Shown here piece by piece: positions 8,985 through 17,529 of a stretch of 64,000 nucleotides of DNA. The first letter of the stretch is position 1. Each line of letters opens with the position of its first letter. The DNA is taken from NCBI RefSeq assembly GCF_000195335.1, contig NC_015387.1:992001-1056000 (forward strand), written 5' to 3'. The position numbers and the translations under genes were made by a program. The notes beneath the pieces were generated by a model that had not been told where the DNA came from, searched no databases, and was given only the letters and a program-made list of their open reading frames with translations. The stretch is from Marinithermus hydrothermalis DSM 14884 (GTDB taxonomy: Bacteria > Deinococcota > Deinococci > Deinococcales > Marinithermaceae).

Positions 8985-9243
8985 CTTGTTTATGCCCTCC
9001 TATCTAGCCATTCGGCTGTGACAAATGTACAAGTCAAAGCGGAGGGTTGTCAATATGAACCTGGTCAAGTGTCAACAGTTTTGTGAACGATGAGTTATAA
9101 TTTTTGGGTCAATTCAACGGATGGGTCTGCACGAGGCGTTCGGTTGATTCGGAGAAAGGGATGCATTTAGTTTCGCGCGGTTTAAGGCATGAGGGTGGCT
9201 TCAACAAAGCATGGCTCCACGCCTACGGGGCTTGAGAGGTCCA
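8985..9243. other. glnA upstream region (non-coding)
   Basis: The 312-bp gap 8985-9296 holds no convincing gene. It contains the glnA leader and promoter, five copies of TTGAC on the minus strand (plus-strand GTCAA at 9033, 9049, 9064, 9071 and 9108), an isolated plus-strand TATAAT (9096-9101), and past 9243 the terminator of the Crp/Fnr gene. Nothing else is recognised in 9115-9240. Confidence 0.5.
9024..9053 (-). promoter_or_regulatory. glnA: Promoter of glnA
   Basis: Minus strand: -35 TTGACA (9053-9048), 18-nt spacer, -10 TACATT (9029-9024), giving a leader of roughly 33 nt. A partial Crp-like half-site pair (TGTGA then TACAA, 9017-9032) overlaps the -10 region. Confidence 0.6.
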
Positions 9244-9274
9244 TAAAAATACCCCCCCTGCCCTAGGCAAGGGG
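9244..9274 (-). terminator. Rho-independent terminator of the Crp/Fnr-family gene
   Basis: CCCC-T-TGCC pairs with GGCA-GGGG (one bulged T, 3-nt loop), followed on the minus strand by GGGTATTTTTATGG. Confidence 0.7.
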
Positions 9275-9296
9275 ATACCCGTGACCGGTCGGGGGG

Positions 9297-9905
9297 TTAC
9301 GCCTGGCGGTGAGCCAGCTCGCGCAGGCCTTTGAGGTTGATGAGGGCCACTTTCCCGTATCCGGAGCGGATATATCCTTCGCGCGCCAACTCCCCGATCA
9401 CTTTGGTAACCGTCTCCCGCACCGAGCCCACCGCCGCCGCGATCTCGTCATGGGTAACGTGCACGACAGGGTTTCCAGCCTTGTCTTGCGTGGCGAGCGG
9501 GGTGTCGGCAAACGTCAAGAGCGCCGCGGCGATGCGGTTTTTAAGCCGCTGGGAGACGAGCCGTTGGATCGTGCGGTAGCTTTCGCTGATCGCGCTGACC
9601 AGGTGCACCGTGAGCTCCACGGTCTCTTCAGGGGAGAGCAGGGCGGGGTTCAGCTCGTCCACCTTGGTCAGGGTCGCGGCTTCGGCGAAGTAGATGCGTT
9701 CGATTCCCGCGAGCGCCTCCTCACCGAAGTACTCTCCAGGCCGGACGAAGCGCAGCGTCAAGGCGTTCCCCTCGTCGTCCACGCTCTGAATGCGGACCAA
9801 CCCCTCGCGCACCTGATAGAGCTTGTCGCGGGGGTCCGGCACCCCAGGGTACAGAATGATCTCCCCAGGGCGAAAGGTCAAAGTATCCACAACACTCGCG
9901 GGCAT
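9297..9905 (-). CDS. Crp/Fnr-family transcription regulator
   Basis: A 202-residue regulator with an N-terminal cyclic-nucleotide-binding-like beta roll (about 5-95), a long dimer helix (about 95-135) and a C-terminal winged helix-turn-helix (151-180, THDEIAAAVGSVRETVTKVI). No Cys-rich Fe-S motif is present, so it is not Fnr-like in sensing. Size and layout match the Thermus SdrP type of effector-independent activator, but that identity is inference. GATTAGGAGGAG precedes the ATG and a good -35/-10 promoter lies upstream. Confidence 0.9.
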   Translation of the reverse strand: MPASVVDTLTFRPGEIILYPGVPDPRDKLYQVREGLVRIQSVDDEGNALTLRFVRPGEYFGEEALAGIERIYFAEAATLTKVDELNPALLSPEETVELTVHLVSAISESYRTIQRLVSQRLKNRIAAALLTFADTPLATQDKAGNPVVHVTHDEIAAAVGSVRETVTKVIGELAREGYIRSGYGKVALINLKGLRELAHRQA

Positions 9906-9925
9906 TACAATCTCCTCCTAATCCC

Positions 9926-9954
9926 AGGCTAGCACGACCCCCATATTTTGTAAA
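9926..9954 (-). promoter_or_regulatory. Promoter of the Crp/Fnr-family gene
   Basis: Minus strand: -35 TTTACA (9954-9949), 17-nt spacer, -10 TAGCCT (9931-9926). Confidence 0.6.
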
Positions 9955-10008
9955 TACCTAGGTTAATTAAAAGGGGTGTGGACCGTTCGGGTGCACGCCG
10001 CGTTCCGG

Positions 10009-10323
10009 CTACCCCTGGGTTTCCGCAGCCAACCACTCCAAGTAAGGCCGCGCCCCAGCCTGGATCGGCAACGCGATTACCTCGGGCACGGTGTACGGAT
10101 GCAGCGCCCGCACCCGCGCCTCGAGCGCCGCGAAGCGGGCCTCAGTGGTCTTGATGACGAGTAGAAGCTCCGCGTCCTCAACCACCTTACCTTCCCAGCG
10201 GTACACCGAGGTGAGTCCCGGCACGATGTTCACGCAAGCGGCAAGCCGTTCCTCCACCAGCGTGCGCGCGAGCGTCTTTGCGGTTTCCTCGTTAGGTACC
10301 GTCACCAACACAACCAGGTTCAT
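10009..10323 (-). CDS. cutA: CutA1 divalent-cation tolerance protein
   Basis: A 104-residue protein with the CutA1 pattern: VVLVTVPNEETAKTLARTLVEERLAACVNIV at the start, then SVYRWEGKVVEDAELLLVIKT and HPYTVPEVIALPI. CutA1 forms very stable trimers with a ferredoxin-like fold; its physiological role is unsettled although it binds metal ions. Its start overlaps the pgl stop (ATGA), so it is the last gene of the gnd-zwf-pgl operon. A functional link to sugar metabolism is not evident. Confidence 0.93.
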   Translation of the reverse strand: MNLVVLVTVPNEETAKTLARTLVEERLAACVNIVPGLTSVYRWEGKVVEDAELLLVIKTTEARFAALEARVRALHPYTVPEVIALPIQAGARPYLEWLAAETQG

Positions 10324-10970
10324 AGATCACCTCCAGCGGCTGTATCCGCAAAAACCAGCACCTCGGGAGCTTGGATCCGCTTAGGGGGCAGGTCCTCGCC
10401 CGCTAGCCACGCTCGCAGGGCCGCGCGCTTTCCAGACCCCGTCACCAGATAAAGCACGGTCGGGGTTTGCGACAAGGCCCTTGGAGTCAACGTAACCCGT
10501 GACGGGGGGGGCTTGGGAGCCTGGAAGACCGGGGCCACCAGCGTGGGGGCTTCGAGGGCCGCGTGAGCAGGGAAGAGGGAAGCGGTGTGCCCATCCTCAC
10601 CTAAGCCCAAAAGCACCAGGTCGAACGGCACGAGCGAAGCGACCACCGCCTCCATAGCTTCCGCGGCTGCTACTGGGCCGTGCTCGGCGGGATAGGCGTG
10701 CAGGGTGTACCCGAGGTTTCCCAATGCCTCCCGAAGCGCGCGGTCGTTGCGCTCCGGGGCCTCCGGCGGGACGCAGCGTTCATCCGAAACGATCAGTTGG
10801 ATGCGGGACCAGTGCAGATCCGATTGGGCGAGGTGGCGGTAGGCCGCCAAGGGGGTGCGCCCTCCCGCGAACACCGCGCGACCCCCAGCCCGTAGACGCT
10901 CGGCCAGAAACGCCGCGGCGGCCGTTGCGGCCTCCTGTGCCGTGGGAAACACCTTCAAAGTGGGCGCCAT
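10320..10970 (-). CDS. pgl: 6-phosphogluconolactonase (DevB type)
   Basis: A 216-residue enzyme hydrolysing 6-phosphogluconolactone, the product of Zwf. Family landmarks are [15 protein letters not shown] (about 34-48), [20 protein letters not shown] and [17 protein letters not shown], the lactonase/isomerase core. It overlaps the zwf end by 16 nt and the cutA start by 3-4 nt. The phosphogluconate module is complete here only if the frameshifted zwf still yields product. Confidence 0.93.
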   Translation of the reverse strand: MAPTLKVFPTAQEAATAAAAFLAERLRAGGRAVFAGGRTPLAAYRHLAQSDLHWSRIQLIVSDERCVPPEAPERNDRALREALGNLGYTLHAYPAEHGPVAAAEAMEAVVASLVPFDLVLLGLGEDGHTASLFPAHAALEAPTLVAPVFQAPKPPPSRVTLTPRALSQTPTVLYLVTGSGKRAALRAWLAGEDLPPKRIQAPEVLVFADTAAGGDL

Positions 10971-12360
10971 CGATGTCCCTCCTCCATCAGGCGGTGCTGC
11001 GCCTCCGGGCCCTCCGACCCCGGCGCGTACGTCGGTAGATCCCCTGAGGGATTGGCCCAGGCTTTAAGGATCGGGTCCAGAATGCGCCAGGACCACTCCA
11101 CCTCGTCAAAACGCAAGAACAAACTCCGGTCCCCCTCCAACACGTCCAGGATCAACGTGGCGTACGCGGAAAGCCCCTCGTCCGTCTCCCGACGGTAATG
11201 CGCCTGCAGCGTGATCGAGTGGGTGTGCAGCTCGAGGCCCGGGCGCTTGGCCTGCACGATCAAGTTCAGACACTCGTTCGGCTGGATGTCCAGGACCAGC
11301 CAGTTGTTCTCGAGGCGCTCGTCCGGATTGGCGGAACGGAAGAGCTGCTGCGGCTGCGTGCGGAACTCGAGCGCGATCTCGGTGTGCTTGCGCTTCAAGC
11401 GCTTCCCGGTACGCAGGTAGAAAGGCACCCCGCGCCAGCGCCAGTTGTCCAGATAGAGCTTGATCGCGGCGAAGGTCTCGGTGCTGGAGTTTTGATCCAC
11501 GCCTTCCTCCGCGCTGTACCCGCGGTACTGGGCGCGCACGGCATAGCGGGGCACCTCCTCCGGTTGGATGGGGCGTACCGAACGCAGCACCTTGACTTTT
11601 TCGTCGTGCAGGAGGTCGGACTCCAGGCGCGGCGGGGGCTCCATCGCGGTTAGCGTGAAGAGCTGCATCAGGTGGTTTTGCACCATGTCTCTGAGCGCCC
11701 CTACCTGGTCGTAGAACTCACCGCGCCCCTCAAGGCCGATCTCCTCCGCGACCGTGATCTGCACCTGGGTGAGGTGGTACCGGTTCCAAAGGGGTTCGAG
11801 CAGCGTGTTGGCGAACCGGAAGACCAGGATGTTCTGCACGGTCTCCTTGCCGAGGAAGTGGTCGATGCGGTAGATCTGCCCCTCACGCCAGTACGGTGCA
11901 GCGCGTCGTTCAACGCCTGAGCGGAGGTGAGGTCCGCCCCGAAGGGCTTTTCGATCACGAGGCGGCGGAACCCCTGGTCCTCCCGCGCGAGGCCGGCCTC
12001 CCCGAGCGCGTTCGCGGCGGCGATGAACGCCGTAGGGGGCAGCGCCAGGTAGAAGAGTGCGTTAGGGGCGAGGGTATCGCTCAGGGATTGCAGGGCGTTG
12101 GCCTCGAGCTCGAGCTGGCGGTACTGGAAGCGCTCGAGCAGCTTGCGCGCGACCTCCGCGTCGCAAGCGTGGATAAGGCGGTGGAGGTCCTCCCGTAAGC
12201 TGTCCAGGTACGCTGCCTGGGCAAGCGCTCGCCGCCCCACGCCGAGCACCCGGAGGCCCTCGGGCAGTAACCCCGCGGCCTCGAGCTCGTAGAGCGCGGG
12301 AACGAGCTTGCGCCGGGCGAGGTCGCCGGTGGCACCGAAGATAACCAGATCAACCTTCAT
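10955..12360 (-). pseudogene. zwf: Glucose-6-phosphate dehydrogenase, single-base frameshift
   Basis: The gene would encode about 468 residues oxidising glucose-6-phosphate with NAD(P)+. The first part (start 12360) carries the nucleotide-binding motif FGATGDLARRKL and VIEKPFG; the second continues with [15 protein letters not shown], then [18 protein letters not shown] and [11 protein letters not shown]. The two lie in different frames. The switch falls between 11894 and 11893: reading CTG-CAC-CG(n)-TAC-TGG with one added base restores the family phrase LH-x-x-(W)-x-E-x-Q-IYRIDH exactly. Without it the first frame runs on to a stop at about residue 219. Flanking gnd and pgl are intact, so a recent mutation or a sequencing error is as likely as true loss. 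Confidence 0.85.
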
Positions 12361-13261
12361 TTCGCTTCACCGCATGGCCGCCAAAAGCCCGGCGCATCAC
12401 CGCGAGGAGCTTGTAGGCGTACCGCGCTTCTTGCTGGCTCGCGAAGCGCTCCCACAAGGCCCCGCTGATCGTGGGGACGGGCACGCCGAGGTCCACCGCC
12501 TCCTGCACCGTCCAGCGGCCCTCCCCGGAGTCCGGGACGTAAGGGGCCACGCCCTCGAGGTCCTGGTCCTCGGCGAGGGCCGCCGCGGTGAGGTCCAACA
12601 ACCAGCTGCGGATCACGGTCCCGTGCCGCCAGGCCTCGGCCAGCCGTGCTAGGTCGATGCGGAACTCCTTCTTCTGGCGCAGGATCTCGAAGCCCTCCGC
12701 GTAGGCCTGCATGAGGGCGTACTCGATTCCGTTGTGCACCATCTTAGCGAAATGCCCCGCGCCCACCGGGCCTACGTGCACCCACCCCTTGTCCGGCGCG
12801 GGCGCGAGGGCCTTGAGGATCGGTTCGAGCCGGGCGGCTGCGGCAGCGGTGGCCCCCATCATCAGGCCGTACCCGTGCCGTTCCCCCCAGACGCCGCCGG
12901 AAACCCCCACGTCCGCGAACTGGATGCCGCGCGCCTCGAGCCACGCGGCGCGGCGCATGGAGTCCTTGTAGAAGGCGTTCCCGCCGTCCACCACGAGGTC
13001 CCCGGCTTCCAGCACCTCCCCGAGGGTTTGCACGGCTTCTTCGGTAACCGTTCCGGCCGGGAGCATCAGCCAGACGATGCGCGGTGCGGTCAGGGTGGTG
13101 CGGACCTCTTGGATGGCCTTGAGGGGGCGTAGGCCCTCGGGCTCGAGCGCGGCGACGGCCCCGGGGTTCACGTCGTACCCCGCGACGCGGAACCCCTGCT
13201 TGAGCAGCCGCCGGCTCATGCCGCTGCCCATCTTGCCGAGACCGATCAGGGCGAGTTCCAT
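12350..13261 (-). CDS. gnd: 6-phosphogluconate dehydrogenase, decarboxylating (short GndA type)
   Basis: A 303-residue NAD(P)-dependent enzyme converting 6-phosphogluconate to ribulose-5-phosphate. It shows the Rossmann start ALIGLGKMGSGMSRRLL, the substrate motif GVSGGVWGERHGYGLMMG, the catalytic-lysine helix GAGHFAKMVHNGIEYALMQAYAEG, and DSGEGRWTVQEAVDLGVPVPTI. About 300 residues is the short class typical of Gram-positives and thermophiles. There is no Shine-Dalgarno; TAGACT ends 7 nt before the ATG, so a leaderless start inside the gyrA-gnd gap is likely. It overlaps zwf by 11 nt. Confidence 0.93.
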   Translation of the reverse strand: MELALIGLGKMGSGMSRRLLKQGFRVAGYDVNPGAVAALEPEGLRPLKAIQEVRTTLTAPRIVWLMLPAGTVTEEAVQTLGEVLEAGDLVVDGGNAFYKDSMRRAAWLEARGIQFADVGVSGGVWGERHGYGLMMGATAAAAARLEPILKALAPAPDKGWVHVGPVGAGHFAKMVHNGIEYALMQAYAEGFEILRQKKEFRIDLARLAEAWRHGTVIRSWLLDLTAAALAEDQDLEGVAPYVPDSGEGRWTVQEAVDLGVPVPTISGALWERFASQQEARYAYKLLAVMRRAFGGHAVKRNEG

Positions 13262-13268
13262 GCTCTTC

Positions 13269-13274
13269 AGTCTA
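13269..13274 (-). promoter_or_regulatory. gnd: -10 element before gnd (leaderless type)
   Basis: Minus-strand TAGACT with exactly 7 nt to the ATG at 13261. The -35 region overlaps the gyrA end and is weak. Confidence 0.5.
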
Positions 13275-13279
13275 CACGC

Positions 13280-15694
13280 CTAGTCTTGCGGGCGGATGAC
13301 GAAGCACGCGGCGATCTCGTCCTCCTCCTGGAGGTTCATGATCTTCACGCCGCTGGTGGCGCGGGAGTACTGCGCGACCTGGTCCACGCGGGTGCGGATC
13401 GCGAGGCCGCGGCGCGAGAGCACCAGCAGGTCCTCATCCCCCTCCACCGCGAGCAGGGCAGCGAGCTGTCCGACCTTGGGGGTGCTGCGGAAGGTAAGGA
13501 CGCCCAGTCCGCCGCGGCCTTGGGTGGGGTATTCCTCGACCGGGGTGCGTTTGCCGTACCCGCGCGTGCCGACCGCGAGGAGATCGCCGGTCCAGCCTTT
13601 GGGTACGACGATAAGCGAAACCACCTCGTCCCCGTCCTTAAGGCGGACGCCGCGCACGCCCTGGCTCGCGCGGCCGGTGGCCCGCACCTCCGTGAGCGCG
13701 AAGCGGATCGCTTGCCCGTTTCGAGTGGCAAGGATCACCTCCGCGTCCTCCTGGGCAACACCCACCTGGATGAGGGTGTCTCCGTCCACCAGGTTGATCG
13801 CGATCAAGCCGGACGCGGTGAGGTTCTGGTACTCGCGGATTGGGGTTTTCTTGATCAAGCCGCGGCGCGTAGCGAAGACGAAATGTCCGGGGATCGTGAG
13901 CCCCCGCACCGAGAGCAGGGTCGCGACCTCCTCGTCCTCAGCGAGCGGTAGGATGCTCCGGATGTGCACGCCGCGGGCCTGGCGGCTTGCTTCGGGAAGC
14001 TCGAAGACCTTTTCCCGGTACACCCGGCCCTTGTTGGTGAAGAAGAGCAGGTCGTCGTGCATGTTCGCGACGAAGAGCCGGGTGGCCTCGTCCTCGTCCT
14101 TGGAACGGCTGGCCTGCACCCCCACGCCGCCCCGGCCTTGCGCGCGGTAGGCCTCGAGGGGCGTGCGCTTCAAGAACCCCGCCGCGGTCATGGTGATCAC
14201 CATGGGCTCGTCCTCGATGAGGTCCTCGGGGTTGAACCCTCCGGCGAACTCGTTGATCACCGTGCGGCGCGTGTCCCCGTGCCGTTCCTTGACCGCGAGG
14301 AGTTCCTCCTTAACGACCCCCCAAAGCCGAGCCTCGTCCTCGAGGATCGCCCGCAGGTAGGCGATGGTCTCCTGCAGTTCGCGGTGCTCCGCCTGGATCT
14401 TCTCGCGCTCGAGTCCGGTGAGGCGCTGCAAGCGCATATCGAGGATGGCCTGGGCCTGCACCTCGGTGAGGCCGAACCGGGCGATGAGGCCGGCCTTGGC
14501 CTCGGCGCCGTCCTGGGAACCCCGGATGAGGGCGATGACCTCGTCGAGGTTGTCGAGCGCGATGAGGAGGCCCTCGAGGACGTGGGCGCGTTCCTCGGCC
14601 TTTTTGAGCTCGAACCGGGTGCGCCGGGTGACCACCTGGCGGCGGTGCTCGAGGTAGTGGCGCATCAGCTCGAGGAGCGGGAGCACCCGGGGCTCGCCGT
14701 CCACGATGGCGAGCATGTTGACGGTGAAGCTGGTCTGGAGGTTGGTGTGTTTGAAGAGCTGGTTGAGGACGACGTCCGGGTTCGCGCCGCGCTTGAGTTC
14801 GATCGCGATGCGCAGGCCCTGCCGGTCGGACTCGTCGCGCAGGGCGGCGATGTCCTCGATCTTCTTGGCCTTAACGAGGGAGGCGATCTGGCTGATGAGG
14901 TGGGCTTTGTTGACCTGGTAGGGGATCTCGGTCACCACCAGGACAACGCGCCCGTTTTTTTCCTCCTGGCGTACCTTGGCGCGGAGTTTGAGGCTGCCGC
15001 GCCCCGTGGCGTAGGCCTCGCGGATCCCGCCCTTGTGGAGCCGACCTCCGGTGGGGAAGTCGGGGCCCGGGAGGTAGGTCATCACCTCGTCCAGGGTGAT
15101 CTCCGGCCGGTCGATCATGGCGACGAGGGCGTCAATGACCTCGGAGAGGTTGTGCGGGGGGAGGGAGGTCGCCATGCCGACCGCGATACCGGCCGAGCCG
15201 TTCACGAGGAGGTTGGGGAACCCTGCGGGCAAGACCTCCGGCTCGGTGGTGGTGCCGTCGAAGTTCGGTTTGAAATCAACGGTCTCCTTATCGATGTCGC
15301 GCAGCAGCTCGAGGGCGATCTGGGAGAGGCGGGCCTCGGTGTAGCGGTAGGCCGCGGCGGGGTCACCGTCGATCGAGCCGAAGTTCCCCTGCCCGTCCAC
15401 GAGGGGGTAGCGCAGGTTCCAGTCCTGCGCCAGGCGGACCATCGCGTCGTAGACGGCCTGGTCGCCGTGCGGGTGGTACTTTTTGATGACCTCCCCCACC
15501 ACGCCGGCGGACTTGGAGTGCTTGCGGTTGGGGAGGAGGCCCTCTTGCAGCATCGCGTAGAGGATACGGCGCTGCACAGGCTTGAGTCCGTCGCGGACGT
15601 CGGGCAGAGCCCGGTCCACGATAACGGACATGGCGTAGTTGATGAAGCTCTGCTTGACTTCCTCTGTGATTTCTACGGGTAAGACCTGGGACAT
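13280..15694 (-). CDS. gyrA: DNA gyrase subunit A
   Basis: An 804-residue type II topoisomerase breakage-reunion subunit. The start at 15694 ([10 protein letters not shown]) has AAGGAGG 6 nt upstream. The catalytic tyrosine is Tyr118 in [11 protein letters not shown]. The quinolone-region phrase is [10 protein letters not shown], with Gln where E. coli has Ser83. The C-terminal pinwheel (about 500-790) has several GRGG/GVRG strands; the boxes read QGRGGVG and QGRGGLG rather than QRRGG(K/R)G. The gene is upstream of gnd with only 18 nt between them. Confidence 0.95.
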   Translation of the reverse strand: MSQVLPVEITEEVKQSFINYAMSVIVDRALPDVRDGLKPVQRRILYAMLQEGLLPNRKHSKSAGVVGEVIKKYHPHGDQAVYDAMVRLAQDWNLRYPLVDGQGNFGSIDGDPAAAYRYTEARLSQIALELLRDIDKETVDFKPNFDGTTTEPEVLPAGFPNLLVNGSAGIAVGMATSLPPHNLSEVIDALVAMIDRPEITLDEVMTYLPGPDFPTGGRLHKGGIREAYATGRGSLKLRAKVRQEEKNGRVVLVVTEIPYQVNKAHLISQIASLVKAKKIEDIAALRDESDRQGLRIAIELKRGANPDVVLNQLFKHTNLQTSFTVNMLAIVDGEPRVLPLLELMRHYLEHRRQVVTRRTRFELKKAEERAHVLEGLLIALDNLDEVIALIRGSQDGAEAKAGLIARFGLTEVQAQAILDMRLQRLTGLEREKIQAEHRELQETIAYLRAILEDEARLWGVVKEELLAVKERHGDTRRTVINEFAGGFNPEDLIEDEPMVITMTAAGFLKRTPLEAYRAQGRGGVGVQASRSKDEDEATRLFVANMHDDLLFFTNKGRVYREKVFELPEASRQARGVHIRSILPLAEDEEVATLLSVRGLTIPGHFVFATRRGLIKKTPIREYQNLTASGLIAINLVDGDTLIQVGVAQEDAEVILATRNGQAIRFALTEVRATGRASQGVRGVRLKDGDEVVSLIVVPKGWTGDLLAVGTRGYGKRTPVEEYPTQGRGGLGVLTFRSTPKVGQLAALLAVEGDEDLLVLSRRGLAIRTRVDQVAQYSRATSGVKIMNLQEEDEIAACFVIRPQD

Positions 15695-15777
15695 AGTCCT
15701 CCTTCGCGCTTCACACAAGAAAAAACTGCACCCGAGGCGCAGCCGAGCCCTTAGTGACGGGCGTCGTTCACCCCATT

Positions 15778-15783
15778 AGTATA
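15778..15783 (-). promoter_or_regulatory. gyrA: -10 element of gyrA
   Basis: Minus-strand TATACT about 85 nt upstream of the start codon; no clear -35 hexamer. Confidence 0.45.
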
Positions 15784-15819
15784 GCAAATCCCGCGGTTTT
15801 CGCTGCGAACAGAACGCAG

Positions 15820-16290
15820 CTAGGGTACCGCAGCCACGCCTTCGGCGAGGGCTAGGATGCGCTTGGCGACCTCCTCAGGCACCGGCACGACACTTAAGCG
15901 GTTGCCGCGGCGCAGGATCCAAAGCTCCTCCGGCGTGAACACCTCCCGCAGGGTCGAAAGGGGCACCATCCGAGGGAAGCGCCGCACGAACGCGACCTCC
16001 ACCGTGTGCCAGCGGGGCGCCTCCGGCGTGGCCTTCGGGTCGTAGTACGGGCTTTGGGGATCGAACTGCGTGGGGTCCACCACCCCCGCGCGCACTACGC
16101 GCGCCAGCCCGACGACCCCTGGCGGCCTCGCGTTCGAGTGATAGAAGAACGCCAGGTCATCTTCTTGCATTTCGCGCAGGAAGTTCCGCGCCTGGTAGTT
16201 CCGCACCCCGTCCCATACGGCCCGCCCTTCGCGGGCCAGGTCGTCGATGCTGTAGGTCTCCGGCTCGGATTTTAACAGCCAGTAGCGCAT
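15820..16290 (-). CDS. EVE-domain protein
   Basis: A 156-residue single-domain protein opening with YWLLKSEPETYSIDDL, followed by WDGVRNYQARNFLREM and DDLAFFYHSNARPPGVVGLARV, the signature of the EVE (PUA-like) fold. Related domains bind modified bases in RNA or DNA; the ligand and role of this stand-alone bacterial form are unknown. A TAGACT box ends 6 nt before the ATG without a Shine-Dalgarno, suggesting a leaderless transcript. Confidence 0.9.
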   Translation of the reverse strand: MRYWLLKSEPETYSIDDLAREGRAVWDGVRNYQARNFLREMQEDDLAFFYHSNARPPGVVGLARVVRAGVVDPTQFDPQSPYYDPKATPEAPRWHTVEVAFVRRFPRMVPLSTLREVFTPEELWILRRGNRLSVVPVPEEVAKRILALAEGVAAVP

Positions 16291-16296
16291 ACGCTC

Positions 16297-16302
16297 AGTC
16301 TA
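16297..16302 (-). promoter_or_regulatory. -10 element of the EVE-domain gene (leaderless type)
   Basis: Minus-strand TAGACT, 6 nt before the ATG at 16290. Confidence 0.5.
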
Positions 16303-16324
16303 GGGTAGGATCGGCCGGCGTGGG

Positions 16325-17122
16325 TCAGGGGTGCGCAAGGTCAAGACGTCGCCTCACGTCGATCCACGCCACCTGGAACGGGCGCGTCGACCGGGCCGTG
16401 AGAGCGATGACCGCCCCCGGTGCCACACGGGTCCAGCCCTTGCGGGACCATCTCCATACTCCCTGTAACGTACCGATCCAAAGGTTTCCGCCGGGGTCTG
16501 CCAAGAGGCCGGTGAGGTCCTGGGTGGGGGTGGCGAGCGGTTGGAACCCCCAGTTAAGATCCGTGGCCCACCGCGCCCCGATCCCCATTCCCACGAGGAA
16601 GATACGGCCTGTGGCGTCGAGATAAAGCGCGTGCACCATCTGTTTCTCGCCCAACTCCGGCGGCGGCAACCCCCGGGCGGCGATCCGCCCCCAGCTGCGC
16701 CCTCCGTCTTCGCTTGCGAACAGCCCGTGATCCCGCACCCAGGCGTAGTGACGGCGGGGGCGGTTAGGGTCGACGGCGTAGGCGTCCAGCTCCAGGGAGG
16801 GAAGGCCCCGCGGCGTGAGGGGCACGAAACTTCCGTCGGCCTTCAGGACGCCGTATACCCCGTGGCCCGCCACAAAGATCCGGTTGCCGTCGAAGGCCAA
16901 GGCGAGCACCTCGGTGTCGGGGCGCCGGAAGAGATCGCGCCAGGTCCGCCCGCCGTCTCGGGAGACCGCCACGCCCTGGTGGTGCCCTAGAAGGAGACGG
17001 CCGTCGGGTAGCCACAGCAGCGTGTGCAGCCCCTCCGTGGCGATCGGAATCCGGGATTGGGCGTATCCACCCCCAGCCAGAAGGGGGAACACGACCAGGA
17101 GCGGGTACAGGAATCGGAGCAT
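16325..17122 (-). CDS. Secreted BNR/YCF48-like beta-propeller protein
   Basis: About 265 residues from MLRFLYPLLVVFPLLAGGGYA, a signal peptide; an upstream in-frame start is rejected because it would put 55 hydrophilic residues before the signal. The body repeats short propeller phrases such as VAVSRDGGRTWRDLF, GLFASEDGGRSWGRI and NLWIGTLQGVWRW, the Asp-box (SxDGGxTW) pattern of sialidase/sortilin-like propellers. The active site is not recognisable. It is divergent from the CsoR-like gene, so the operator at 17177-17205 might touch both. Confidence 0.75.
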   Translation of the reverse strand: MLRFLYPLLVVFPLLAGGGYAQSRIPIATEGLHTLLWLPDGRLLLGHHQGVAVSRDGGRTWRDLFRRPDTEVLALAFDGNRIFVAGHGVYGVLKADGSFVPLTPRGLPSLELDAYAVDPNRPRRHYAWVRDHGLFASEDGGRSWGRIAARGLPPPELGEKQMVHALYLDATGRIFLVGMGIGARWATDLNWGFQPLATPTQDLTGLLADPGGNLWIGTLQGVWRWSRKGWTRVAPGAVIALTARSTRPFQVAWIDVRRRLDLAHP

Positions 17123-17176
17123 CGCCTCAAGGCATTCTAAGGGAGGGCTCCCGGTGATCCCAAGGGACGGATGTCC

Positions 17177-17206
17177 GTATCCCCCCCCAGGAGGGGAGGG
17201 TATACT
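17177..17206 (+). promoter_or_regulatory. CsoR-type palindrome and -10 box of the CsoR-like gene
   Basis: GTAT...ATAC flank an imperfect G/C palindrome whose core (17181-17200) fits CCCnCCCCAGGnGGGGnGGG. The -10 box TATACT (17201-17206) abuts it. The same 20-nt core, 17 of 20 bases identical, recurs at 24675-24694 before the YHS gene. G-run/C-run palindromes over the promoter are typical of CsoR-family operators. Confidence 0.6.
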
Positions 17207-17230
17207 GGAGGGGAAGGGGGTGCGGTGACC

Positions 17231-17497
17231 ATGAACGAGCGTGTGCAGGGCGAGGTGCTCTCCCGGTTGGCCTCGACGCGCGGACACCTGGAGGGTGTAT
17301 GCCGCATGGTGCGGCGTGGCAGCGCGATCCGCGAGATCCTGGACCAGATCCGCGCGGTGCGCGGTTCCCTGGCCGAGGTGGAGACCTTCCTGGTGCGGGA
17401 GGCGCTCTACGAGTATTTACGGGAACCCGAGCCGGGCCGGAGCGAGAAGCTGGAACGGGTATGGGCCCTGGTCTCCCGGAAGCGCTCCTTCCGTTAA
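17231..17497 (+). CDS. CsoR/RcnR-family (DUF156) transcriptional repressor, atypical sensor site
   Basis: An 88-residue all-helical protein with the DUF156 layout RLASTRGHLEGVCRMVRRG, then IREILDQIRAVRGSLAEVETFLV. In copper-sensing CsoR a Cys, a His and a Cys bind the metal; by eye these positions are Ile, Glu/Ala and Tyr here. The only Cys (in GVCRMV) is elsewhere. It may answer to another signal, or be ligand-free. It starts the plus-strand cluster, and a matching palindrome overlaps its own -10 box, implying autorepression. Confidence 0.8.
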   Translation: MNERVQGEVLSRLASTRGHLEGVCRMVRRGSAIREILDQIRAVRGSLAEVETFLVREALYEYLREPEPGRSEKLERVWALVSRKRSFR

Positions 17498-17529
17498 CCC
17501 CGCGGAACCCCAGGCTCGCAGGAGGCACG

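Noticed and set aside
9096-9101. Perfect TATAAT on the plus strand upstream of glnA, possible small-RNA promoter
   Set aside because: No -35 box at 16-18 nt, and no plus-strand terminator or open frame follows before the convergent Crp/Fnr gene.
11888-11901. Programmed ribosomal frameshift as explanation of split zwf
   Set aside because: No slippery heptamer, internal Shine-Dalgarno or downstream structure is evident; a plain one-base indel explains the data.
13964-15682. A 572-codon open frame on the plus strand opposite gyrA (and a similar 624-codon frame at 48935-50809 opposite acnA, and one at 215-2092 opposite the peptide-binding protein)
   Set aside because: High G+C leaves antisense frames open by chance; their translations are low-complexity Gly/Val/Leu/Glu/His strings without motifs and run exactly opposite strongly conserved genes.
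17063-17090. Third CsoR-like C-run/G-run stretch inside the start of the BNR propeller gene
   Set aside because: Only partly symmetrical, lies inside the coding sequence and lacks the shared CCCCAGGnGGGG core.
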